The notes beneath the pieces were generated by a model. That model was not told the origin of the DNA. It did no database searches and saw only the letters and a program-made list of their open reading frames with translations. Made by a program: the position numbers and the translations under genes. Positions 36,377 through 44,596 of a stretch of DNA of 64,000 bases are shown piece after piece. This DNA is from Moraxellaceae bacterium (GTDB lineage: Bacteria > Pseudomonadota > Gammaproteobacteria > Pseudomonadales > Moraxellaceae). Location: contig JACKNZ010000007.1 of the NCBI GenBank assembly GCA_024234595.1, positions 62,001-126,000 on the forward strand, read 5' to 3'. Position 1 is the stretch's first letter. Each line of letters opens with the position of its first letter.

Positions 36377-37615
36377 TTAGTAAAAAAACCAATAGGCGGC
36401 ACTAATTGCTGCAATCGCCCCCACCAAATCACAAAATAAACCACAAGCTAGCGCATAACGCTCTTTACGAATCCCTACTGCGCCAAAATACACCGCCAAA
36501 ACATAAAAAGTAGTTTCGCTAGAACCTTGAATGGTTGCTGCCACCAAAGCAGGAAATGAATCAACCCCATAACTCTGCATGGTTTCTATCATCATTGCTC
36601 GCGCGCCACTGCCCGAAAAAGGCTTAATTAAGGCGGTGGTTAAGGCTGGCACAAAATCGGTATTAAGCCCCATCAAGGCAATGATATAAGCAATACCATC
36701 TAATATCATCGTCAATACGCCACTGGCGCGTAACATCGCTACCGCCACCAACATCGCCACTAAAAAAGGAATCAAGCCGACGGCCAAGTCAAAACCTTGT
36801 TTTGCACCCACAATAAACTCATCATACAAGGCCACGTTTTTGCGCCATCCTGCCAATAAAAATAAAGCAATCACCCCAAACAACGCCAAATTACCAATTA
36901 AAGCCGAACGTTCACTCAAAGCATCTGGTGGCAAACCAACTACTAAACTAATCAGCCCTGCCATTAACAGCGCAAAACCAGCCGCATAAGCCAATACCAC
37001 ACGATTAAACACATCTAATTTTTGTAACCATGCCACCAACAAAATACCAGCCAAGCTGGAACAACTGGTGGCAAACAAAATAGGCAAAAACACACTGGCA
37101 GGGTCTGGTGCGCCAAATTGAGCGCGATACATAAAAATACTGACAGGAATTAAGGTAATAGAGGAAGTATTGATAACCAAAAACAATATTTGTGGATTAC
37201 TGGCAGTATCAGGCGTTTTATTAAGGCTTTGCAAATCTTTCATCGCTTTTAAGCCCATTGGAGTAGCTGCATTATCCAAACCTAATAAATTAGCCGCCAT
37301 ATTTAAAGTCACCGAACCAATGGCAGGATGTCCCTTAGGAACTTCGGGCATCAATTTTTGAAACAAGGGTGTTAATAGCCAAGCCAATCTATCGGTTAGC
37401 CCACTTTTTTCGGCAATCTGAAATAAGCCCAACCAAAAACACAATAAACCCACTAAGCCAATGGCAATTTCGACTGCTAATTTGGCTGTTTTAAAGCTAG
37501 CCTCAATCGTTTGTGCCAAAATTTCGGGATGCCCCATGATGGCGTGATACAGACAACTAAAAAAAGCCAACAGAAATAATGCTGGCCACAAACGATTTAA
37601 CATAATTTTTTCCAT
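36377..37615 (-). CDS. SpmA/SpmB-type nucleoside-recognition membrane protein
   Basis: A 412-residue polytopic inner-membrane protein that fuses two 'Gate' (nucleoside-recognition) domains. The first half carries NMAANLLGLDNAATPMGLKAM (about 105-125), diagnostic of SpmA; the second half, from about 265 (AKQGFDLAVGLIPFLVAML), matches SpmB. In spore formers these are separate proteins; fused versions occur in non-sporulating proteobacteria, where the transported or sensed substrate is unknown. Two starts are possible: ATG 37615 with no Shine-Dalgarno, or ATG 37603 (codon 5) with GGA at fair spacing. It lies 68 bp upstream of the NadM-Nudix gene on the same strand. Confidence 0.85.
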   Translation of the reverse strand: MEKIMLNRLWPALFLLAFFSCLYHAIMGHPEILAQTIEASFKTAKLAVEIAIGLVGLLCFWLGLFQIAEKSGLTDRLAWLLTPLFQKLMPEVPKGHPAIGSVTLNMAANLLGLDNAATPMGLKAMKDLQSLNKTPDTASNPQILFLVINTSSITLIPVSIFMYRAQFGAPDPASVFLPILFATSCSSLAGILLVAWLQKLDVFNRVVLAYAAGFALLMAGLISLVVGLPPDALSERSALIGNLALFGVIALFLLAGWRKNVALYDEFIVGAKQGFDLAVGLIPFLVAMLVAVAMLRASGVLTMILDGIAYIIALMGLNTDFVPALTTALIKPFSGSGARAMMIETMQSYGVDSFPALVAATIQGSSETTFYVLAVYFGAVGIRKERYALACGLFCDLVGAIAAISAAYWFFY

Positions 37616-38121
37616 TGATGTTTAGCAGCAAACAAGCTGTAAATAATCGCACATTGTCAACCTAAAATTTGATAAAAAACACTTTTTTTTGACTGTTTGC
37701 CTAGTTATCAAACAGTTATATTTTATCAGTCTTTCTAAAAAGTTATCCCCAAAAGCTGTGGATAAGTCTGTGGATAAGTCGGGATAGTCCCACGCCAAGC
37801 TAACAGTCCCAACGCCTTGAGTCAAATTGAATAATTTTTAAACTAAAAAATAAAATATATATTTATCAATAAGTTACATTTTACAACCGAACATTTTAAT
37901 TATTTATCAAAAATTAAAAATAAAAAGCTTGCAAAACTTATGTCAATACTGACTTAATTTTTGTTGATTATTTTTTAATCACTCATTGTTTGTCAAAATA
38001 TTTCCGAGTTGTGACAAAATCTATTTTTTGGTAGTTTTTTGTTGACATAAAAAAACTTGTCTAATCTCAATAAAGTAGCCAAAATAGTAGAAGAAAATCG
38101 TCAAATAAGATAATTACAACC
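37616..38121. other. AT-rich intergenic region with DnaA-box-like cluster
   Basis: A 506-bp gap between divergent genes. TTATCCCCA (37743-37751) and two direct copies of TGTGGATAA (37757-37765 and 37769-37777) lie together; the latter are perfect inverse matches to the DnaA box TTATCCACA, spaced 12 bp. Downstream, 37,825-38,080 is very AT-rich with runs of A and T and several TTATCAA sites. No gene is supported; a 67-codon frame over the boxes looks spurious. It could be an origin-like site or a DnaA-controlled promoter. Confidence 0.5.
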
Positions 38122-38793
38122 ATGGTCAAACGCATTTCTACGCTTTGTTTAACCCTCAGCCTATGTGCTCCTGTGTGGGCTGGTAATATTTATAAGTTCC
38201 GTGATGCCAACGGCAATATTTTATTTACTAACGTGGTGGATGGTCGCGGTAAACCTCGTGGCGAAGATTTTGACCGCTATACCAAACTCGAAAAAGTCAC
38301 ATGGTTTGCCGATACCAATGTTCACAAATACAAAAATTGGGGCAGTGATGAGTTTTCTGTTCGTCCAAGCTTTAGCAAAAATCGTGATGCCTATGACGAA
38401 GTGATTGCACAAGCGGCCATGACCTTTGGGGTTGATAAAGGTTTAGTAAAAGCGGTAATACACACGGAGTCAGGCTTTAATCCTCGTGCGCGTTCTGGGC
38501 CAGGTGCTAAAGGCTTGATGCAATTGATGCCTGCTACTGCACGTCGTTTTGCAGTAGATGATGTGTATGACCCTGTACAAAATATTCGTGGTGGCACAGA
38601 GTACCTGAGCTTTTTATTAAAACGCTTTAATAGTTTAGAGTTGGCCTTAGCTGGTTACAATGCAGGCGAAGGCAATGTTGATAAATACAAAGGGATTCCC
38701 CCTTTTGCCGAAACTCAAGATTATGTGCGCCGCGTGATTAGCCGTTATAACAAGTTATATGGTGGCAATAGCGACCGTTTGAGTATGAATTAA
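38122..38793 (+). CDS. Lytic transglycosylase with N-terminal DUF4124-like segment
   Basis: A 223-residue exported SLT-family murein transglycosylase. Seen: a Sec signal peptide (residues 1-20, cleavage after VWA), a DUF4124-like IYKFRDANGNILFTN (23-37), and the SLT domain with catalytic E116 in HTESGFNP, GAKGLMQLMPATA (about 128-140) and ELALAGYNAGEGNV (about 175-188). It cleaves peptidoglycan glycan strands to 1,6-anhydro products in the periplasm. It is monocistronic, with an AT-rich upstream region and a repeat cluster downstream. Confidence 0.92.
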   Translation: MVKRISTLCLTLSLCAPVWAGNIYKFRDANGNILFTNVVDGRGKPRGEDFDRYTKLEKVTWFADTNVHKYKNWGSDEFSVRPSFSKNRDAYDEVIAQAAMTFGVDKGLVKAVIHTESGFNPRARSGPGAKGLMQLMPATARRFAVDDVYDPVQNIRGGTEYLSFLLKRFNSLELALAGYNAGEGNVDKYKGIPPFAETQDYVRRVISRYNKLYGGNSDRLSMN

Positions 38794-38811
38794 GCCCACC
38801 ACCACTATTTC

Positions 38812-38990
38812 CTTCGACTCCGCTCAGGGAACACTCGTTGACTGAGCGAAGTCAACATCTTGTAGCCTATGTGCAGTACAACGCAACACGGGATTATTAG
38901 TTTTATTCACTGATTTTCCTGTATTGCGCGATGCTCCATACAGGCTACAAATCATGAATTGTGTATCGTATCGGCGGCTGAGTCGAAGCC
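38812..38990. repeat. Nested palindromic elements
   Basis: The outer element has CTTCGACTCCGCTCAGGGAA at its left and GGCTGAGTCGAAGCC at its right. Inside it, 38862-38947 is a second family with inverted ends GTAGCCTATG / ATACAGGCTAC and the conserved core GCGCGATGCTCCATACAGG. The inner family also occurs at 60529-60816 and the outer at 33730-33788. Confidence 0.7.
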
Positions 38991-38992
38991 AA

Positions 38993-39778
38993 TTACTCCC
39001 TCAACTCACCAAACAAAGCCACATATTGCTCGGCTAATTTGTGCTGCGGTGCAAGATAAACCAAAGGCATACTTTTTTGATGCGACTCTTTCATAACCAC
39101 CGAAGAAGCTAAATGGGTATCCATTATCGGTAAACCTTCCTCTTTTAGCTCAGCAACTAATTGCATCGGCAAACTGGCACGCGGCTGAAATTGATTAACA
39201 ATCACCCCTTCCACTTCTAAATCGGCATTATGGTCAGCTTTGGTTTCGGCAACATTATCCATCAGAGTATATAAGGCTCTACGCGAAAATGCGTCACAAT
39301 CAAAAGGAATCAAACATCTTTCAGATGCAATCAAAGCCGACAAAGTATAAAAATTAAACGCAGGTGGGGTATCAATAAAAATATTATCGTATTGCGAACC
39401 CAGTGCTTTAAGCGCGGCCGCTAATTTATATATTTTATGTTTACTTTGCAGTAAATGCTCAATCTCGCCTAATTCGGGGTTAGAAGGAATAACGTGTAAG
39501 TTTTCAAATGGAGTCGGGTGAACATACTCTAACAAAGGTTTTTCACGTCCTTTTAAACTCAGCGTCTGTGCAAAAAATTGCCCGATATTAGGCTGTAATT
39601 CAGGTTTATTAGGCGCGTATTCCGCCACTTCACCCAATAAATATTGTGTTGCATTACATTGTGGGTCTAAATCTAACACTAAGGTTTTTAAACCTTGATT
39701 GGCACTCACTGCCGCTAAATTGACGGTAATACTCGATTTTCCTACACCACCTTTTTGGTTAAAAATCACACGTCTCAT
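38993..39778 (-). CDS. ParA/Soj-family ATPase (orphan)
   Basis: A 261-residue P-loop ATPase with the deviant Walker A KGGVGKSS (residues 9-16), LDLDPQCNATQYLLG (about 36-50, Walker A') and NIFIDTPPAF (about 132-141, Walker B). These proteins use ATP-dependent DNA or membrane binding to position DNA or protein cargo. No parB or adaptor gene is adjacent, so the cargo is unknown; it is probably not the main chromosomal ParA. The start ATG has a strong GAGGGG site. It is flanked by repeats on both sides and appears monocistronic. Confidence 0.88.
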   Translation of the reverse strand: MRRVIFNQKGGVGKSSITVNLAAVSANQGLKTLVLDLDPQCNATQYLLGEVAEYAPNKPELQPNIGQFFAQTLSLKGREKPLLEYVHPTPFENLHVIPSNPELGEIEHLLQSKHKIYKLAAALKALGSQYDNIFIDTPPAFNFYTLSALIASERCLIPFDCDAFSRRALYTLMDNVAETKADHNADLEVEGVIVNQFQPRASLPMQLVAELKEEGLPIMDTHLASSVVMKESHQKSMPLVYLAPQHKLAEQYVALFGELRE

Positions 39779-39827
39779 CGTACATCCCCTCTATAAATTC
39801 AGTATGTTAGCATTTAATTCATATATT

Positions 39828-39893
39828 AAATCCCCCTAACCCTCTTTAGCAAAGGGGGAACTCCCTCCTTTTTTAAAATAGGGTTGGGGAGGA
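39828..39893. repeat. CCCCCTAACC...GGTTGGGGAGG palindromic repeat
   Basis: AAATCCCCCTAACCCTC and an inverted AGGGTTGGGGAGGATTT enclose AGGGGGAACTCCCTCC. Related to the repeats at 30667 and 35209. Confidence 0.7.
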
Positions 39894-40088
39894 TTTTTTA
39901 AAACAGCGATTGTAATGATAACAAAACCAGCGTCTAGCTTTTTTAGTATTTTCACTCTATTTCTAGTCACGACTTTTTACATTTAAGACTATAAAAAACA
40001 GTATATTAGAATATTTATTCTACAACATTGTCCTCTATAATCATTGCAACACGCATAAACCTTATCACAAATAAGGTTTAATGCTCGG

Positions 40089-40119
40089 ATGATGTCATCA
40101 CTTTAAGTGACAACATCAT
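40089..40119. promoter_or_regulatory. Inverted repeat upstream of the fatty acyl reductase
   Basis: ATGATGTCATCACTT and AAGTGACAACATCAT form a nearly perfect inverted repeat, ending 29 bp before the reductase ATG. It could be an operator or a 5' leader hairpin; the binding partner is unknown. Confidence 0.45.
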
Positions 40120-40148
40120 ACCCATACAAAAGCAATGAGGGTTAAACA

Positions 40149-42125
40149 ATGAACTATTTTGTTACTGGTGGTACTGGATTTATTGGTCGCTTTTTGGTGT
40201 CACGTTTATTAAAACGTGAAGATGCGGTGATTTATTTATTATGTCGTCAATCATCACAAGGCAAATTTTTTGATTTAATGGATGAGCTAGGGGCTACCGA
40301 GCAACAATTGATTCCTGTTTTTGGCGATATTTCGCAACCTTCTTTAGTATCTGAGGAAGATTTAGCCAAGTTAAAAGGCAATATCGACCATGTTTTTCAC
40401 CTTGCTGCTATTTATGATATGAACATGAGCGAAGCCGAAGGTGAAGCGATTAACAATCAAGGTACGCGCAATGTGGTGAATTTTGTTAATCAATTAGGTG
40501 GCAATGTTCGTTTACACCACATGAGCTCAATTGCCGTAGCTGGCACAGAATGGGAAGGTGTATTTAAAGAGTCGATGTTTGATGAAGGTCAAGTCTTTAG
40601 CCACCCCTATTACAGCAGCAAATTTACCTCCGAAAAAATTGTCCGTGAAGAAAGTAAAGTTTTATATCGTATTTATCGCCCTGGTATGGTGGTTGGTGAC
40701 TCCGAAACAGGTGTCATGGATAAGGTTGATGGCCCTTATTATTTCTTCAAAATGATTCAAATGATTCGTAACAACGTCCCCAAGTGGTTGCCTTTATTGG
40801 GCATCAATGGCGGCCAAATGCCTATCTGCCCCGTTGACTATGTGGCGGACGCTACCGATTATCTGGCTCATAAAGAGGGCTTAGACGGCAAAGTATTTTG
40901 CTTAGTACAAAATCCTGCTCCAAATGTTGGCGAATTTTTGCAAATTATGTTTAATGCCGCGCATGGCCCCGAATTTGCCAAAAACTTTAACGTGCCTGAC
41001 CTTAAAGTACCAAGCGTCGCCAAAAATCTATTTAATAAGTTTGCGGCGAGTGACCTTGCCACAACAGTCTCTCAAGCAATTGGCGCACCAATCTCTACCC
41101 TCACTTATGCTTTTAACAAGTTTGAATTTGACGATAAAAACACTCGTCAGGCACTAAAAGGTAGCGGTATTAAATGCCCTCGCCTCGAAGATTATGCCGA
41201 GAAAATTTGGGACTATTGGGAGTGGAATTTAGATGCCAGTGCCTTTATGGCCAACAAAGCCCTTCAAGTAGTTAAAGGCAAAACCATTATGATTACTGGC
41301 TCATCGAGCGGTATTGGTTTAACCGTTGCCAAAAAATTGGGCAAAGCAGGTGCACACGTTTTATTAGTTGCCCGTAGTGCCGACAAACTACAGCAAACTG
41401 CTGATATGATTGAAAAAGTCGGGGGGATAGCCTCTATTTATCCTTGTGACCTTAATGATATGCACGCCATTGATGAATTAGTGGCACAAGTTTTAGCCGA
41501 CCACGGCCATGTGGATGTGTTGGTTAATAATGCTGGCCGCTCTATTCGTCGTGCCGTGTTAGAATCACTGGACCGTTTCCACGATTTTGAACGTACCATG
41601 CAACTTAACTACTTTGGTGCAGTACGTTTAATTATGGGCTTATTACCGTCTATGAAGGATGCCAAAGGCGGCCAAATTATCAATATTTCATCTATTGGTT
41701 GTTTAGCAAACTCACCACGCTTCTCGGCTTATGTGGCCAGTAAAGCCGCTTTAGATGCCTTTACACGTTGCTTGTCGGCAGAGGTAAAACAATACAATAT
41801 TGAGACTACAGCCATTTATATGCCCTTAGTGCGTACCCCCATGATTGCACCGACTAAGATGTATGATTATGTTCCGACATATACACCCGACCAAGCCGCC
41901 AATTTGGTCATTAAAGCCATTGTTGATAAACCTAAGCGCATCAAAACACCATTAGGTCAAACTGCCGAGTTATCTTATGCGCTATGGCCTAAAATGAATG
42001 ATGCTATTTTGAATCTTGGCTTTAAGTTGTTCCCATCTTCTGCTGCAGCTAAAGGGGTTAAAGAAGATAAACCTTCAACAGCCGCTATTTTGTTGGCCAA
42101 CGTATTGCAAGGTCAACACTGGTAA
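40149..42125 (+). CDS. Two-domain fatty acyl-CoA/ACP reductase (alcohol-forming)
   Basis: A 658-residue fusion of two short-chain dehydrogenase domains. The N-terminal extended SDR (NAD_binding_4 type) shows TGGTGFIG (6-13), FHLAAIYD (83-90) and Y154-x3-K158. The C-terminal classical SDR shows TGSSSGIG (383-390), NNAG (460-463), SISS-type Ser at 514-515 and Y528-x3-K532. From memory, length, order and many stretches (NYFVTGGTGFIGRFLV, KVDGPYYFFKMIQ, FHDFERTMQLNYFG) closely resemble the Marinobacter reductase that turns fatty acyl-CoA into fatty alcohol for wax esters. That activity is inferred. GAGG precedes the ATG; a strong terminator follows. Both active sites look complete. Confidence 0.88.
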   Translation: MNYFVTGGTGFIGRFLVSRLLKREDAVIYLLCRQSSQGKFFDLMDELGATEQQLIPVFGDISQPSLVSEEDLAKLKGNIDHVFHLAAIYDMNMSEAEGEAINNQGTRNVVNFVNQLGGNVRLHHMSSIAVAGTEWEGVFKESMFDEGQVFSHPYYSSKFTSEKIVREESKVLYRIYRPGMVVGDSETGVMDKVDGPYYFFKMIQMIRNNVPKWLPLLGINGGQMPICPVDYVADATDYLAHKEGLDGKVFCLVQNPAPNVGEFLQIMFNAAHGPEFAKNFNVPDLKVPSVAKNLFNKFAASDLATTVSQAIGAPISTLTYAFNKFEFDDKNTRQALKGSGIKCPRLEDYAEKIWDYWEWNLDASAFMANKALQVVKGKTIMITGSSSGIGLTVAKKLGKAGAHVLLVARSADKLQQTADMIEKVGGIASIYPCDLNDMHAIDELVAQVLADHGHVDVLVNNAGRSIRRAVLESLDRFHDFERTMQLNYFGAVRLIMGLLPSMKDAKGGQIINISSIGCLANSPRFSAYVASKAALDAFTRCLSAEVKQYNIETTAIYMPLVRTPMIAPTKMYDYVPTYTPDQAANLVIKAIVDKPKRIKTPLGQTAELSYALWPKMNDAILNLGFKLFPSSAAAKGVKEDKPSTAAILLANVLQGQHW

Positions 42126-42129
42126 TAAA

Positions 42130-42162
42130 AAAAGGCCTATATCTGTTGGATATAGGCCTTTT
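42130..42162. terminator. Bidirectional terminator between reductase and lipase genes
   Basis: A 14-bp perfect stem AAAAGGCCTATATC / GATATAGGCCTTTT with a 5-base loop has A and T runs on both sides, so it can serve both converging genes. Confidence 0.9.
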
Positions 42163-42187
42163 ATTTAATACAGCTTAATTAAGCCGA

Positions 42188-43399
42188 TTATCCCCCTGCT
42201 TTAGCAATATAATCATTGATAGCAGCATAAAACTCTAACTCATCAAAGGTGTCTGGCCCTACAGCTACCACATCCAAATGATCTTGTTTAACAATTGCTG
42301 TTTGCGAAGTCATCGCAGCAGAGGATGGATTGTTTAAATCATCTACCGCAGTCACAGTCGTTTCGGTAAGCGTATCAAGCACGCCTAAAATCGAATTGTA
42401 TTGCAGACGACCGCCCATTTGTTGCGAGTTAACTCCCACTAAACCGTCATCATCCATGTCATACACCGAGCCGTCACCTTTGCCAGCTGCACCATCATTA
42501 TCACAATCATCTACACAATAACCATCACCATCGGCATTAAAGCCCAATAAAGTATGTAACGCCGAAATCACAGGATTACGGTTGCCATCATCTTGTGCAG
42601 TAATAATTGAGCGAAAGCGTGTTGCTACATACTGGCCAGCACTGTTTTTGAGATTGTATTTAGCATTAAAGGCTTTTGCGCCTGTGGTTACACCATCATT
42701 GGGGTCATAGTCGCTATAAACCAACTGTTTACCTGCCGCAATAATATTATTGCGTGTTGAAGCACTGCTTTGATTGAGGGCATCAAATAGACTATCCGCA
42801 ATTTTGGTAATTAACACACCGCAGGGGTCATTAGCTGGTTTGCCATCCCACGCCATATTCCAGCAAAAAGACGAGCCGTTGAGTGCATATTTATCTAAAA
42901 GCTTTTTAGCATACGGTGAACCACGATGTGGAGAGGAAATACTAATCAAGTTATTAACAACGGTATAGCCTTTACGAGACTTAAGCAAATGTGCAGCTTT
43001 GCGGATATCGAAGCCGCCCTGTGAATGCCCCACCAAATTGACATAACTCACACCTTTACTTGCCATATAACTTTGTATTTGGTCTGTAAGCTGTGTACCA
43101 CGAGTTTCGGAATCTGCCAAAGATGTGACTTGAAAAGCGGTCGCCATTTGACTGCCATTGACATCATCATTACAGCCATTAATTTCTAATAAACCACAAC
43201 CATCTAAGGCAAAAACACCTGTTTCATTGCCAAAATAGTCTATACCAGCAATTTCATCCCAACCTGCCATACCATGCGCCAAAATAATCGGATATTTGGT
43301 TTTTTGTGCTTCGCCTGCATGAACTTGCTGTGCTGGTAATGATAACCCTAAACCTAACAACATAGATGCAGCTAATGCTGCCAGTTTTTTGTAGTACAT
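42188..43399 (-). CDS. Secreted triacylglycerol lipase, family I
   Basis: A 403-residue secreted alpha/beta-hydrolase. A signal peptide (about 1-28, ending VHA) precedes YPIILAHGMAGW. The nucleophile is S126 in VGHSQGG; the other triad residues are probably D318 in DDGLVG and H374 in QDHLDVV, as in Pseudomonas family I.1/I.2 lipases. An Asp/Gly-rich insertion with two Cys (NADGDGYCVDDCDNDG, about residues 288-303) precedes the catalytic Asp; it resembles calcium-binding loops. The ATG at 43399 has AAGGTGAG at ideal spacing; the GTG at 43408 lies within that site. A foldase gene is encoded divergently at 44597. Confidence 0.92.
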   Translation of the reverse strand: MYYKKLAALAASMLLGLGLSLPAQQVHAGEAQKTKYPIILAHGMAGWDEIAGIDYFGNETGVFALDGCGLLEINGCNDDVNGSQMATAFQVTSLADSETRGTQLTDQIQSYMASKGVSYVNLVGHSQGGFDIRKAAHLLKSRKGYTVVNNLISISSPHRGSPYAKKLLDKYALNGSSFCWNMAWDGKPANDPCGVLITKIADSLFDALNQSSASTRNNIIAAGKQLVYSDYDPNDGVTTGAKAFNAKYNLKNSAGQYVATRFRSIITAQDDGNRNPVISALHTLLGFNADGDGYCVDDCDNDGAAGKGDGSVYDMDDDGLVGVNSQQMGGRLQYNSILGVLDTLTETTVTAVDDLNNPSSAAMTSQTAIVKQDHLDVVAVGPDTFDELEFYAAINDYIAKAGG

Positions 43400-43408
43400 G
43401 GTACTCAC

Positions 43409-43712
43409 CTTTTTTTATTATGCGTGTTATTTTTGTGAGGTCGGCAACAGTAATAGTGCCAACTTTTTTATAGAGTATTCAAAATAATTAAATCTTCTTT
43501 TCCCCTATACGCTGTTAAGGTAGTACTCAAATTTAAAAAATACTTGTAAGATTTTATGCCATTTGTCGGATTTTTTAATTTGTCTTGATAAAAAACGAAA
43601 ATCTTACAAGAATATTTGACGTGATTTAGATAAAAACTGCCTAAGGCTTCAATAAGCTCTTACTCCCATCACACTAACAACAATAATAAACCTCGACCTT
43701 GAGGAACAACGA
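43409..43712. other. Divergent lipase / AraC control region
   Basis: A 304-bp AT-rich gap between the lipase and araC starts. It contains the inverted repeat at 43540-43615 and should carry both promoters; no clear -35/-10 pair was assigned and no coding frame is supported. Confidence 0.6.
43540..43615. promoter_or_regulatory. Candidate AraC-type operator pair
   Basis: ATACTTGTAAGATTTT (43540-43555) is matched by inverted AAAATCTTACAAGAATAT (43598-43615) with 42 bp between. The position between lipase and regulator genes suggests binding of the adjacent AraC-family protein; this is inference. Confidence 0.5.
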
Positions 43713-44594
43713 ATGGGTATCAGCAATAATCATATTGACGATAGTTTGATAACAGAAAACGAATCTCATGCTTTACTACCAATGCAGCTACACTTGTGGG
43801 AGCATCGTTCACTGTTTTTAGGCTCTATTCCTGAGCCTGTAGAATGTTTACCTGCTTGTGCTTGGCTGCTAGTGGGACTGAACTCGCCTTTTGAAGTCGC
43901 TGTTAATGACAGTCCTCGTGTTAATAGCCGTATTGCGCTGATTCCTGCCAGTGGCGAATTGCGTTATCTCCCTAATGATGGCTTATTGGCGTGCTGTTTT
44001 TTAGATGTTTTGGGTCGGGATTATCGACACTTAGCTCCAACCATGAAGGCTATTGGTGACGGCCTTTATATTAGTGATGAGCATTCGAGTTTTGAATTAA
44101 AAACAATCAACACACTGATGCAATGCTATTCAGGAACTATCGCTGCTTCAGAAGTTTATCACCATCTTATTGACGCATTATCGTTACCCTCCCCAACAGC
44201 AGAAGGACAGATGCAACTCACGATTGCTAATATTGTCAATTCAGTTAAACAAACTGCTGCAGGTAACTTAACCAACGCCCATTACGCAGCCGAGGCTGGT
44301 ATTTCGGAAGAAGTGTTATCTCGTTGGTTTAAACAGGTTACAGGACTAACACTTCGACGCTATCGTAATTGGCACCGAATTTTTTTGGCGGCTGGACTGA
44401 TGCAACATGGTGTCTCACTCACTGAGTCAGCGCACGCCGTTGGCTTTTCTGATGCCGCACATTTTAATCATGTGTTTAGAGAGATGTTAGGTCTTAAACC
44501 TTCGTTTATTCAACGGGCAATGGCTTATACCAGTATCTATTTTTCGGGAATGTTAGTGGTTGATAAAACAACCAGCAAAGCGACGAGAAAATAA
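43713..44594 (+). CDS. AraC-family transcriptional regulator
   Basis: A 293-residue regulator. The C-terminal ~100 residues contain the AraC double helix-turn-helix: AAEAGISEEVLSRWFKQVTG (first HTH) and TESAHAVGFSDAAHFNHVFR (second HTH, with the typical GFSDAAHFNHVFRE signature). The N-terminal 180 residues are a cupin-like sensing region without obvious ligand motifs. Start ATG has GAGG upstream. Only 2 bp separate its stop from the lipase foldase ATG, and it is divergent from the lipase gene, so it probably controls lipase production. Confidence 0.9.
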   Translation: MGISNNHIDDSLITENESHALLPMQLHLWEHRSLFLGSIPEPVECLPACAWLLVGLNSPFEVAVNDSPRVNSRIALIPASGELRYLPNDGLLACCFLDVLGRDYRHLAPTMKAIGDGLYISDEHSSFELKTINTLMQCYSGTIAASEVYHHLIDALSLPSPTAEGQMQLTIANIVNSVKQTAAGNLTNAHYAAEAGISEEVLSRWFKQVTGLTLRRYRNWHRIFLAAGLMQHGVSLTESAHAVGFSDAAHFNHVFREMLGLKPSFIQRAMAYTSIYFSGMLVVDKTTSKATRK

Positions 44595-44596
44595 CC

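Larger units (their letters stand above)
39779..40148. other. Gap upstream of the fatty acyl reductase gene
   Basis: A 370-bp divergent intergenic region. It holds the palindromic repeat at 39828-39893 and the inverted repeat at 40089-40119; the parA promoter and the reductase promoter must lie here but I could not define either. No coding frame is supported. Confidence 0.6.

Noticed and set aside
37622..37825. 67-codon minus-strand frame over the DnaA-box region
   Set aside because: No Shine-Dalgarno, no recognisable motif, and it covers regulatory-type sequence.
43399..43408. GTG start for the lipase
   Set aside because: The GTG is part of the AAGGTGAG Shine-Dalgarno that serves the ATG at 43399.
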